Assembly (NCBI GenBank): GCA_036426205.1
Contig: WSYH01001181.1
Location: 1 to 64,000, forward strand
Source of the DNA: Ascaphus truei
Taxonomy: Eukaryota; Chordata; Amphibia; Anura; Ascaphidae
Length of the DNA stretch: 64,000 bases
Reading direction: 5' to 3'
Under the pieces are notes generated by a model. The model made no database searches, was not told the DNA's origin, and saw only the letters and a list, made by a program, of their open reading frames with translations. Positions 33,531 to 43,062 of the stretch are shown here, one piece after another; within the stretch, counting starts at the first letter, position 1; each line of letters opens with the position of its first letter. A program made the translations under genes and the position numbers.

Positions 33531-34642
33531 TGTAAGGAATCCGCTCCGCAGTTTACTGGTTGCCTTACCTTGCAGACATGTGCAATCCTGGAGCACCTCT
33601 CCTGATGTTTGCTGCAGCCTGGATTCACTCACCAAAGCTATACACACTCCCTCTGGTATCTACTGCAGCTGTGCAGCCTATCACTGCAACCTAGACTTGC
33701 ATTCATTCATTGGAGCAGTACCTTCACACCCCCTCCGGGGATTGGCCCACTGGCCTTTAAGTATTGTCTTCCCATAATGCTCCCTGCCGAGCATAGTCCT
33801 TCCTGGATGTCACTATCTGTTCTGCCACAAGCCCTCGCTTGTTCCTGTCTCTCATGCTGAAGCGGAGTATTCTCCTTGTTGTCTGCAGCTCCAGGTTTCC
33901 TAAGGCCGGCTGCTATATTCACGCAGCGGTCTGCTCCAGTCTCCTGTGTTGTAGCTGAGTACTCTTCTTGTTCACTTCAGCTCCTTGTTTCCTGTGACCG
34001 GCTGCTATATTCACGCAGCGGTCCACTCCTGTTCTCCTGTGCTGAAGCAGAGGTCTTCGTCCCTGCGTCCCTCAGCCTCCTGGATTCCTGCACTGAAGCG
34101 GATGTTTCGTCCCTGCGTTCTTCAGTCTCCTGGATTCCTGCACTGAAGCGGAGGTTTCCCTGTGTATCTTCAGCTTCCTGGTTCCTGGGGCCTAATCTTT
34201 CCCTAATCTAGAGAGGCCGTGTCCTGGTTCCTACGCTGAGACAGAGGATTCCCTAGCCCGCTCAGGACTCTTGCGCTGTAGCACTGGTGCACCCGTGCAG
34301 CAAAGCGGTGTGCTACTCTGGTCTGCCTACCATCTCCTGTGACCAGTACCATGGGCCATGGTCGTCGCTCGCGCAGAGGCCAACCCCGCGCTCCTAAGCT
34401 GAAACGGGGCTCTCCTGACTACCTGTTGACGAACTCTTGCCTGAACAATGTTTATCCTGATGTCTCCTGTCCTGACCCTGGCTTTTACAACGACGACGCT
34501 GTCTTCTCCAATCCTGATCCTGCGACATATGACTACGAACTGCGCAATCCGGATCAGCCTGCGCGGTCTCAGGTCGGTGCTTTTACAACCCCACCTCAGC
34601 CTCGCGGTCCGGTCCTGGTTTGTGGCGAGCAGAACCCTGACA
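33531..34642 (+). mobile_element. Solo LTR 1 of the TGTAAGGAATCC family, 5-bp duplication
   Basis: Runs from TGTAAGGAATCCGC to CCCTGACA. GGGTG flanks it exactly (33526-33530 and 34643-34647), the 5-bp duplication of a retroviral-type integrase. Inside are several repeats of CTGAAGCGGAGGTTTCC type. The frames in it are LTR noise. Related to copies at 35162-35950 and 63003-63872. Confidence 0.85.
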
Positions 34643-35161
34643 GGGTGACAACCTGAATATTGGTGGCTTGGCACCAGCGGATGTGGAGGAAGTGGCGCTG
34701 CAGCTACAGGACTTGCCACCCCTGGGCTCACAGCTATCCTGACCACCTGGGGAGAGGGGGCTATGGTAGCGGAGCATATCTAAATGCTGGCCATAGCGAT
34801 GGGAAAAGCCCCCATCTGTCACCTTGTCAACAGGGAACAGGATATTCCCAAGGTGGACCATCACAGCTTCCGCAAGTTTGTAGATGGCATGGATGAAATA
34901 GACGCTTTTCTTAATGACTTTGAAACCCAGTGTGACTCCTACAAGATCCCACGAAAAATCATGGTCATGAGATTACATCCTTTGTTGTCCGGCAGGGCCA
35001 AACAAACTGTGCAGGGTATCACACGCATGGATGCCAATGACTATGGGCATGTGAAAAGCTTGTTGCTCTCCCAGGACACCCTCACCCCTGAAGCTTACCG
35101 GGGCAAGTTCTTGACAGGGGAAAGATACCCCCAGGAGTCCTGCGTGAACTACGGAGCCCGC

Positions 35162-35950
35162 TGTAAGGAATCCGCTCCTGGCTTTGATTATAGCTTTTGC
35201 AGACTTCTGCATTTGCAAAAGCTTCCTCTGGCAATCAATGGCACATGTGCTGCTTCTCATTGCAGCTTCTGCCCTGTGCTCCATCATTGGAGGAATACTC
35301 ACACACCCTCCTCCTGTGATTGGATCTCCGCCCTTTATATCCTGGGCTTTGGCACTGAAACAGTGTCGAGCATAAATTCCTACCCTGGACGTTACTGTCT
35401 CTGCCACAAGCCACCCTGGCTTGTATCCTGGTGTACTAACCTTTCTGGTTCTTGCCCCTAGTTCCTGAGGCCACCTGCTAGTTCCATGCGGGGGCCCGTT
35501 CCTGACTATTCTGCTGAAGCGTTGTTTCCTGAGGCCGCCTACTAGTTCCATGTGGGGGCCCGTTCCTGACTTCTCTGCTGAAGCATTGTTTCCAAAGGCC
35601 GCCTGCTAGTTCCATGCGGGGGCCCGTTCCTGACTTCTGTGCTGAAGCGTTGGTTTCCCGACGCTGCCCTGCGGTGTACTTCGGCCAGCCTGCTGTCGGC
35701 CAAGGCCGTTCCTCATGAAGAGACCACTCCCGCGCTCACGCTCCTAAGCTGAAGTGGGGAACTCCTGACTACCTGTTGCCGAACTCCTGCCTGAATAACG
35801 ACGATGCTGCCTTCTCCAATCCTGACCCTGCTACGTACGACTACGAACTGCGCACTCTGGATCAGTCTGCGCGGACTAAGGTCGGTGATTATATAACCCC
35901 ACCTCAGCCCCGCGGTCCGGTCCCGGTTTGTGGCGAGCACAATCATAACA
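35162..35950 (+). mobile_element. Solo LTR 2 of the same family, 5-bp duplication
   Basis: Runs from TGTAAGGAATCCGC to CAATCATAACA (789 bp). CCCGC flanks it exactly (35157-35161 and 35951-35955). Contains triplicated GCCGCCTGCTAGTTCCATG units at 35470-35620. Shares the 3' third (CTACGAACTGCGCA, CCACCTCAGCC) with solo LTR 1. Confidence 0.87.
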
Positions 35951-36439
35951 CCCGCCTGGCGCTGTATGCCTAGCATTGGTTGGAGGGTAATGTGGTTAAT
36001 CAGCACCATACCTTACTGGACTTAGTCGTGCAGGAGCAACTATTGCAGCAGCTTGGGTCTTTGACCAGAAACCTAAAACCCATGGAGAAGCTGCGAGGAT
36101 GGCAGACGAGTATGAGACAGGCCAATTGAGCCAAATGCACCCCTCAGTGGTCCCACAAGCCTGCAGCAGATGGCAAAGCACACAAAGCTGCAGAGTTTAG
36201 ATGCGAGAGGCAGTGTTTTTCCTGCAATTACGTTGGTAATCTCAGGCCAGACACCTGGCCCCCCATCAGGGGAAACGATCGCAACCTGCGAAGAGGGTAC
36301 CCTGTGTGCGACTGGCACACACAGAGGAACCAAGCACAGCTGTGAAGCCATCCCACAGAGGGACGTCCATGGGAGAACCTGCACTTGCCACCTCGGGACC
36401 AGCAGCGGAGATCGAAGGACATCAGGTTGCACCAGTCGG

Positions 36440-37043
36440 GATGCAGCCCAATGATGTCCAGCAGAAACATCTGCGGAAGGTGACCATCGGGGACCAGCAG
36501 GCAGATGGCTTGCTGGACAACGGTGTCACTGTGACCCTGGTTCGCCCTGATATGGTGCGGCCAGAGGACTTGCTCCCAGGCACCGAGATGCAAGTGACCA
36601 TGCCCGATGGAGGACCGTGGTCCATCCAGATTGCCCAGGTCTTTCTGGATTTGAGTGCCAGACATGGCATGAGGGAAGTGGGGGTTTTGCCCGGGTTAGA
36701 CGCCGAGGTCCTCCTTGGCAATGACCTGGGGCACGTTACCTGCATTTTTACAACTGAGCTGGCCCATGTTGCAGCGATCACCAGGAGCCAGTCAGCAAGG
36801 ATCGCAGCAGAACCAGCCCCTGTCCCCCTGCAGTTGGGACCTACATTTCCAGCAGTCTCTGCGGAGACCAGACAGGTAAGCCAGAAGAAGTCGCATACTG
36901 ACCCTGACTTACTTTCCCCTTTACCTGTACCCAGTCCCCCCAACTTAGCCTTGACAAGCGGGTGGCCAGTGTTAGGTACTCAATTTAGGGATGCGGTGCG
37001 ATCAGACCCCAGATTGGAGCGCATGAGACTTCGGGCGTCTTAG
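36440..37043 (+). pseudogene. Gmr1-like aspartic protease region
   Basis: In a frame open from 36306 to the TAG at 37041, the retropepsin region shows GDQQADGLLDNGVTVTLVRP near 36495-36545, where the active-site triad D-S/T-G reads DNG. A flap-like block follows, then VLPGLDAEVLLGNDLGHV near 36690-36740 (the usual hydrophobic ILGxD/LGNDL element). The Ser/Thr to Asn change probably impairs catalysis. The frame continues through a Pro-rich linker to the stop and then into the integrase zinc-binding region in the same frame. Confidence 0.7.
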
Positions 37044-37970
37044 TCTAAGCCAGGGGATGGGTTTGATTACTACTTGTGGCACTGCGGGGTCCTGTGTAGA
37101 GAGCAAGGGATCAAGGGGTTAGATGAGATATGGACAAGTAAAAGTGAGCTAGTGGTGCCCACAGAGTATAGGCAGCATTTGTTGCAGGTAATCTACTCTA
37201 TTCCACTAGCGGGTCATCAGGGGGTCACTCATACGTGAGCCCGGCTGTTGCAGCATTACTACTGGCCGGGGGCATCCCGGGACGTTGCAGATTTCTGACA
37301 GTCCTGTGATGCCTGCCAGCGAGTAGGTAAGACGAGTGATCGTGTGAAGGCACCCCTGAATCCGTTACTAGTAATAGGGGAGCCATTCCAGAGAGTGGCC
37401 ATGGACCTTGTGGGACCCCTCATGATTCCCAGATGGTCCGGGAAGCGCTATATCCTCACGGTGGTGGACTTTGCCACCCAGTACCCTGAGGCTGTAGCGC
37501 TTGCCAGCATTGATGCTAGGGCAGTAGCTAAAGCTTTGCTCACCATTTTTACTAGGATAGGTTTCCCTAGCGAGATCCTAACCAATCAAGGGTCACAATT
37601 GAGTCTGAATTGTTACATTGTCTCTAGGATGCGTGCAGGGTGAATCACCAGCGCATGACCCCAATCCACCCCTAAATCAACGGACTATGTGAGAGGTTCA
37701 ACGGTACCCTGAAGCAGATGCTTCGAACCTTTATAGAGGCAGAGGCAAAAACTGGGAGATTCACCTGCACTTGCTGTTTGTATACCGAGAGCTACTGCAA
37801 GAATCTACAGGCTTTTTTTCCCTTTGAGCTGCTACATGGTCGCAGGGTATGGGGACCTCTGCACTTATTCCATGAGGGATGGGAAGAGGAGACTAACAAT
37901 ACTGATGCTTCTGTGCTTCAGTACGTGAAATAATATGTACCACATTAATATGTTGAAGAAGTACATAGCC
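37044..37970 (+). pseudogene. Gmr1-like integrase
   Basis: HHCC-type N-terminus: GHQGVTH near 37210 and CDACQRVG near 37308, interrupted by TGA stops at about 37237 and 37297. The core has VAMDLVGPL (first catalytic Asp, about 37400), LTVVDFATQYPEAV, and FPSEILTNQGSQ (about 37565), where the second catalytic Asp is replaced by Asn. After a stop at 37641 and a frame change, LCERFNGTLKQML (about 37695) carries the catalytic Glu. A C-terminal VYHINMLKKY block at 37935 ends the module. Integrase occurs here between protease and RT. There is no chromodomain. Confidence 0.78.
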
Positions 37971-38094
37971 CCGAGTGTGGCGTCGGTGCTGGCTATTTGT
38001 AGCTCAACGATGGGAGATCCGGTGGGCAGTGCTCTGCCAGATCTCCTAGGGGAGGCTAGGCAGATGGGTACTGTAGAGAAGGTGGAGATAGGGT

Positions 38095-38375
38095 CCCAGC
38101 TGAGTGTCAAGCAGCGAGCAGAAGCCAGGACTATGCTAGGTCAGTATAGGGCTCTGTTCACGGATAAGCCAGGCAGGACCCATATCACAGATCACCCAGT
38201 GCTCACGGGTGACCTGCGCCCTCTGCATAAGCATGCCTATCGGGTGTCAGCAGAAATTAAGGGCAGAATAGAGAGGGAGGTAGAAGAGATACTGGCCCTA
38301 GGGGTAATTGTACCGTCCTAGAGCCCTTGGGTTTGTCTGGTAGTCCTGGTACCTAAGAAGGATGGTGTCACGGTG
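38095..38375 (+). pseudogene. Gmr1-like reverse transcriptase N-terminus, truncated
   Basis: Begins with AEARTMLGQYRALFTDKPGR, then HAYRVSAEIKGRIEREVEEI and LALGVIVPS, the pre-fingers region of Ty3/gypsy RT, and after a TAG at 38319 the VLVPKKDG fingers motif. Immediately after this the sequence changes to unrelated AT-rich DNA at about 38376. The palm with the YxDD box, RNase H and the 3' LTR are absent, so the element is truncated. Confidence 0.75.
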
Positions 38376-39150
38376 ACGTATGACAGGCTGCAATTTACAC
38401 CAAAATATATATACTAATATAATATATATATATATATATATATATAACTGGGTTGAACTGGTACGAGACTTAGATATGATAAAATGTAATTTATTCCTTG
38501 ATAAAGGTGAACACACAAAATATACAAATAACAGGCAAAATATAGACACTTACTTAAAGATGGAAATGATGAAACAGTCACATCTGGACTGGCAGTTCAT
38601 ACAACATTCTTCATCATCCCAAGACACGAAAAGCCATGAAAAGACCTTTCATGCAGACATTGCATAGCATTTCTCTCAGCAATCAAGATGGTATAGAAGA
38701 ACACAGGACAAAGGGTTGACCACAGATTATATACCTTTTGTTACCCTATCCTTAACATTAAGTACAGGTGATTGGTTTTCAATTACCTGTAGCCACTCAC
38801 TAACATTTTGATACCTGCCCCCCAGCTAGTTGGCACATGCTCAGTTGGACTCTGGGGTCTCACTTCTGCAGCCCCACATTTGCATCAGGAATGCCAGCCA
38901 GTCTACTAAACGGAATTGCTGGCAGGATACCCTTTGTTGTAAGGTGTGAAATGGGACACTTATAGCCTGCTCTGGTTTGAGTCATCTCCGCCCTCCTGTA
39001 AACAGTGTAGGTGATAAACTCCTTTGAACTGCACTTAAATTCTAGACATTGGGATGCCTTCCCTGACCATCTGCTGCCTTATGGCCAAAGGAATTTCCTC
39101 TGGTTCTTGTCCATACCTTGGGACACAGTATTAAAGATAAAACACAAACA
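38376..39150. other. Unclassified sequence interrupting RT
   Basis: Starts TGTCACGGTGACGTATGACA, which could be an LTR start. It contains a TA run at 38418-38446 and AT-rich sequence with no coding motif. I could not find a matching 3' end or target duplication, so whether this is an insertion or a deletion junction is open. Confidence 0.4.
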
Positions 39151-40400
39151 TATTAAAATATCCGGGTCCGTTGGGTCCAGCGGGTCCAAACTTCCCAATT
39201 CTCAATGCCGGAACTGGGAAACCCTATGGTCCAATTTGCGACTTGCTACAACCTTCGGAACCGGAGTTACACAAATACACCTTAAACCGTTTCCTATTTT
39301 AATACAATAAACTCCGCTGTAAATTAAATCACGGTTTTTCACTAGATCCCCATTGAAAATAACGGGCTTCGCCGCCATAGACTTTCAATGGCAAAGCGCT
39401 GCCGTTGGCGGCTATGGGAATCCGCCACCATAGACTTTCAACGGGGCTATGCCGCCGTCGTAGTCAATGGGGTTTTTCCGCCATAGCCGGTCAATGGAGA
39501 TTGGCCGCCATTGGAGTCTATGGGAAAAGTCCTGAACTTTCAAGGGGGTCCATACTCCGTCGGATTGGTCCAAGAGGGTCAAGGATGGTTCTGCAGTGAT
39601 GCCGGAGCAGTGACTACAGGTACCCCAAACCCTGGCCCTCTGGACCCTCCGGAACCGGAGCTATGGATTCCTAAATTTCAGCTTTTTATACTTAGCCGTT
39701 TTCTTGAGCTGTTTCTGCCGCTGCCATTGGAACATATGGCGTGACCCGCTCTTCTCTGTTCGACCCTTATCGGGGGTCCAGCATTCGGGGACCTGGTTGT
39801 GGTCGAGTGGGGGGAGGCCTAGGAACTAGGGGCAAAAAGAATTTTATTTCTAGGTGCTCTAGAACTGTTTATTCCCACGCCACTTGTCGTTGAACTTGAC
39901 TGCTAAGTGATCAAAGCTCTCTTATTGAAAATGTATCCACTTTGCGGTTTTGCGGTTTGGACGGCAGCCAACTCGTTCCTGGAAAGTTCCTTCGAGGAAT
40001 CTCCATTGAAGTCAATGGGCCCATTGACTTACAATGGGAAACCGCCGCTCCTCCTCTCAGACGCCATCTGCTGGTCTTCACAGGACAAACAGGACCAAAA
40101 CAGCAAGATTCGCCATTAGAATGCATTGAGCCCTAATGGCAGCCTATGGGACCCTGCAAAATGGTGCATGAAAAGGCGGGAAAGTTACACAAAGGGCTAT
40201 AATCATTAAAGAACTATTAACCCTTGTACTCCCGGAGGGATCTTAGTGTGTGTGTGATGCAGACACTGATTAAACCAGATATTACAATAAAGCATGGGAA
40301 CAGGGGAATACACATTTTCATGTCATAACAAGGGTTAAATCACATTTCTGGACCTCAGCCCAGTTAACCCCTTGTCTCCCTGGTGAGGTCAGGGGATGGC
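39150..40400. repeat. Repeat-rich region with CCATTGAAGTCAATGG-type motifs
   Basis: Many dispersed short copies, in both orientations, of CATAGACTTTCAATGG, GTCAATGGGG and CATTGAAGTCAATGGG (39340-39550 and 39990-40150), alternating with GCCGCCATAG. GGGTCC and CCGGAACCGGAG blocks recur at 39160-39280 and 39620-39680. AATAAAGC lies near 40287. It resembles the body of an LTR or non-autonomous element. Family and ends are not resolved. Confidence 0.5.
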
Positions 40401-40404
40401 CAAT

Positions 40405-40436
40405 TATCAAGCGTGGGTTACCACGTGAAACGCGTC
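40405..40436 (+). ncRNA. Hammerhead-like motif
   Basis: TATCAAG, stem CGTGG-GTTA-CCACG, then TGAAACGCGTC. Stem II is perfect and GAAAC plus GCGTC are intact, but the CUGANGA box is not recognisable. Confidence 0.4.
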
Positions 40437-40855
40437 AGAGTGTCCCTTTGGCTGTTTTTAATATGCCTATAATAAATTTTTGCACCTAGATCTTTGCATT
40501 TTGCAGTTTTGTGGTTACGATTTGTCTTCTACAGCAGCTGATGCACCGCCGTTTTTCCTTCACCTTCTGCAGTTACTCCTAGGTAGGAGCACGCCGACAG
40601 GACCAGGATATCCTCCAAGGTCAGCAGTGAGTAATATTTACTTCATTTATGTGATCAGTCCTCCACACAACCCTATTACCACACAAGATATACCTATATA
40701 GGCTAGTGGCAAGCATATGGGAGTGTGTTTATTATTGGACATTTTGGATTCCTGAGTTTATGAACTGTCTCATGCAATGAAGATTTGATATTTTATATCC
40801 ATACATAGTCTGCTCCAGGTTAGCGTCACAAGAGGGGGCCCCCCCTCCTCTTTCC
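40437..40855 (+). mobile_element. Penelope-type terminal fragment
   Basis: Follows the motif at 40405-40436 with the same non-coding layout as the other Penelope-type fragments (AATAAATTTTTGCACC, then splice-like and AT-rich sequence). It ends near the start of chromoviral integrase at about 40860. Confidence 0.35.
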
Positions 40856-40860
40856 TTTTC

Positions 40861-42228
40861 CATTTCATTCCTCTCAATGGCCTACCCAATTCCCCTACCC
40901 TGGCAGACATTTTTGTTAAAGAGATATTCCGCATTCACGGAGTTCCTCTTTCCATCGTATCTGATCGAGGTACACAATTTGTCTCAAAATTTTGGCGAGC
41001 CTTCCCTCGCAGGATGGATATCACCCTCCATTTTTCGTCCGGGTATCATCCCCAAACTAATGGGCAAACCGAGAGAACAAACCAGACTCTGGAGCAATAC
41101 CTCCGATGCTTCATCGCAGACAGCCAAGACAACTGGGTAGATTTACTTCCGTGGGCAGAGTTCTCCCATAACTCTTTAAAGAATAGCTCCACGTTGAAAT
41201 CCCCTTTTTTCATTAATTATGGTTTTCACCCGGGTCAGCTGCCCATCACCTCAGTTCCTTCCGGGGTTCCAGCGACCGATGACCGAATAAAGGATCTTCA
41301 GGAATCCTGGAAAAGGATCCAAGAGGCTTTGAGAAACGCAACCCAAAGACAAAAGACACAGGCAGATCGTCACCGTCGTCAGGCTCCAGAATTCAAACCA
41401 GGAGATAAGGTCTGGCTCTCCTCCAAGAACATTAGACTGAAGACTCCAAGCCACAAGCTGGCTCCCAGGTTCTTGGGTCCATTCCCAGTAATAGAACGGA
41501 TCAATCCTGTGGCATACAGTAGCGACATTGTTTATTGAAGCAAAAGCCGCCGGCTCCATGCGGCTGGGAAGCGGGTAGCCGCGGCGCGTGGCGGCGCACT
41601 GTGACGTCACAGTAACATGCGCGCCCATCTTCCCCGTCTTCCCCGTCTTCCACAGGCTTCCCCGACACCCCTGGAGATCAAATGAAGGTAAGCGGGGGTG
41701 CGGGGAAGCAGAGGGGCAGAGCAGGAGCCGGGTACGGGGTCGGGAAGGGAGGTAAATTGCGCGCGAAGTGGAGGGGGGGTGCGTGGGGGAAACGCGGCGG
41801 CGCGCGGTTGTTACTGGCGGCAGCTGGGGTAGATCTCGGCGTGCCGTCGTGATTTAGTGCAATAAACAATGTCGGTGCTGTATAGTCTGGAACTTCCTCC
41901 ATCCATGATGATACCCTCTGTGTTCCATGTGTCACTGCTGAAACCTGTGTCCCAGAGTCCGCGGTTCCATAGGACATCAATTGACCCTAAACCAGTCATA
42001 GTTATGGGGCAGGAAGAGTTTGAGATTCAGTATATTCTGGATTCCAGGAGGACGAGGGTTTCGGTGCAGTACCTGGTGCATTGGAAGGGCTTTGGCCCAG
42101 AAGAAAGATCTTGGGTACCCTATCATCAAATACATGCTCCCAGACTCCTGAGACTCTTCCACTCTAAATTTCCCCAAAGCCATATAGGAGTCGTCCTGAG
42201 GCCGCTCCTCAAGGGGGGGGTACTGTGA
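40861..42228 (+). pseudogene. Chromovirus integrase C-part and chromodomain, split by a MITE
   Basis: Opens abruptly in the integrase core at HFIPLNGLPNSPTLADIF (40861). SIVSDRGTQFVSKFW (about 40950) carries an intact catalytic Asp, and GYHPQTNGQTERTNQTLEQY (about 41045) the catalytic Glu. Next is the C-terminal DKVWLSSKNIRL / LAPRFLGPFPVIERINPVAY barrel. The frame breaks at 41517 with a 364-bp MITE and resumes as [21 protein letters not shown] chromodomain follows ([31 protein letters not shown], about 42010-42125). A purine tract (42211-42220) and LTR follow. The upstream two thirds of the element are missing. Confidence 0.82.
41517..41880. mobile_element. MITE with TA duplication inside integrase (364 bp)
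   Basis: Termini CAGTAGCGACATTGTTTATTG and the complement of CAATAAACAATGTCGGTGCTG agree at 19 of 21 bases. TA flanks both sides (41515-41516, 41881-41882). The interior is CpG-rich and non-coding. Removing the insert and one TA joins GCA-TA|TAGTCTGGAA, which restores the expected integrase frame, so the boundaries are certain. TA duplication suggests a Tc1/mariner-type source. Confidence 0.9.
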
Positions 42229-43062
42229 GGTCCGGGGGAACACCTCTCCCTAAGGGGGTTCCTCCCGCAACCTCACTTACCTGCGCTCCGGCTCTCCCCC
42301 TTTGCCGCCGCGGATGGGATCTTCCTTCCCCTCCGCTCCCTGCGGCGGCTACTGAATTTGCGCATGCGCGCGCACGGCCAAGGACGTTTACGTCCTCCCT
42401 CAGGGGGAGTTCCCGCCCCCAGTTGAGGCCACGCGCGCCTCTCCCGTGCGGTGCACACGCCTGATGTGCGTGCACCACTCACAAGCTGCAGATTCAGCGC
42501 AGCTGTGGTAAGTTTCTCCCTACCAATCCCTATCTTCCCTGGGGCCGCTCCCTCGTTACTCCCCCTCTCCCTATTGGTCCATCCTTCTACTTATACCTTG
42601 CTCAGCCATTCATTCTTTGGCTGAGCATAGCTTTGTATGACCTGTGTTAACCACTGTCGTGCTTGCCTCAGTTCCTGTCTCTTTTTGTCTCCTTAGTGAT
42701 CCCTTGCGTACCGAACCGGCCTGGCTGTGGATCTGCTCTGGTCTTCTACCCCTGGTCTGTATCCTGACCTCCTGGAAACCCCTGGTCTGTATCCTGACCT
42801 TCTGGACACCCCGACTCCTTTACCTCGGATTGCGGATTCCGACCTACCTCCCGGCTCTGAACCCCAGGCTCTCGGTACCATCTATCTTCTGGAATCTCCC
42901 TTCTCGTCTGGCGAGTATCTTACTTTATCTTATACTCCCAGATGGTTCCAGATGCCTATTTTCCACTTTCCAGGCGTGTCCCCGTAGCTGTGGGAGCAGT
43001 TTGTTACCCATCTCACCTCAGATTCGGGGTCCCTCCTTGTCCGTGGTGAGCACAGCGTAACA
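42224..43062 (+). mobile_element. 3' LTR of the plus-strand chromovirus
   Basis: Starts TGTGAGGTCCGGGG right after the polypurine tract and ends CACAGCGTAACA (839 bp). TATACCTTG near 42593 is a plausible TATA box. A duplicated CCCCTGGTCTGTATCCTGAC unit lies at 42755-42805. The next base begins minus-strand RT sequence of another element. Confidence 0.78.

Larger units (their letters stand above)
33278..36430 (+). pseudogene. Gmr1-like gag with SCAN-related capsid, split by two solo LTRs
   Basis: Segment 1 (33278-33530): N-terminus with WDRDRIVERCTGYGLPTDSW. Segment 2 (34643-35161): capsid-like RLHPLLSGRAKQTVQGI, then EAYRGKFLTGERYPQESC and VNYGAR. Segment 3 (35951 onward): LALYA, a TAG stop, then HWLEGN and further sequence to a degraded zinc knuckle near 36209 (CFSCNYVGNLRPD, with expected His and Cys lost). 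Removing each LTR and one duplication copy restores the local frame. The SCAN domain of vertebrate zinc-finger proteins is known to derive from a Gmr1-like gag capsid, and this segment has the matching spacing of aromatic, Arg and Trp-Leu positions. Stops and frame changes are present. Confidence 0.7.
33083..38375 (+). mobile_element. Gmr1-like Ty3/gypsy internal region (gag-PR-INT-RT order)
   Basis: Leader (33083-33277), gag, protease, integrase and the start of RT occur in this order on the plus strand. In ordinary Ty3/gypsy elements integrase is last. Integrase between protease and RT is the known signature of the Gmr1 group. The region is cut off at 38375, inside RT. Two solo LTRs of another family lie in gag. 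Multiple stops and frame changes make it non-functional. Confidence 0.8.

Noticed and set aside
33204..34211. Frames on both strands over 33.5-34.6 kb
   Set aside because: They lie in a solo LTR bounded by an exact 5-bp duplication.
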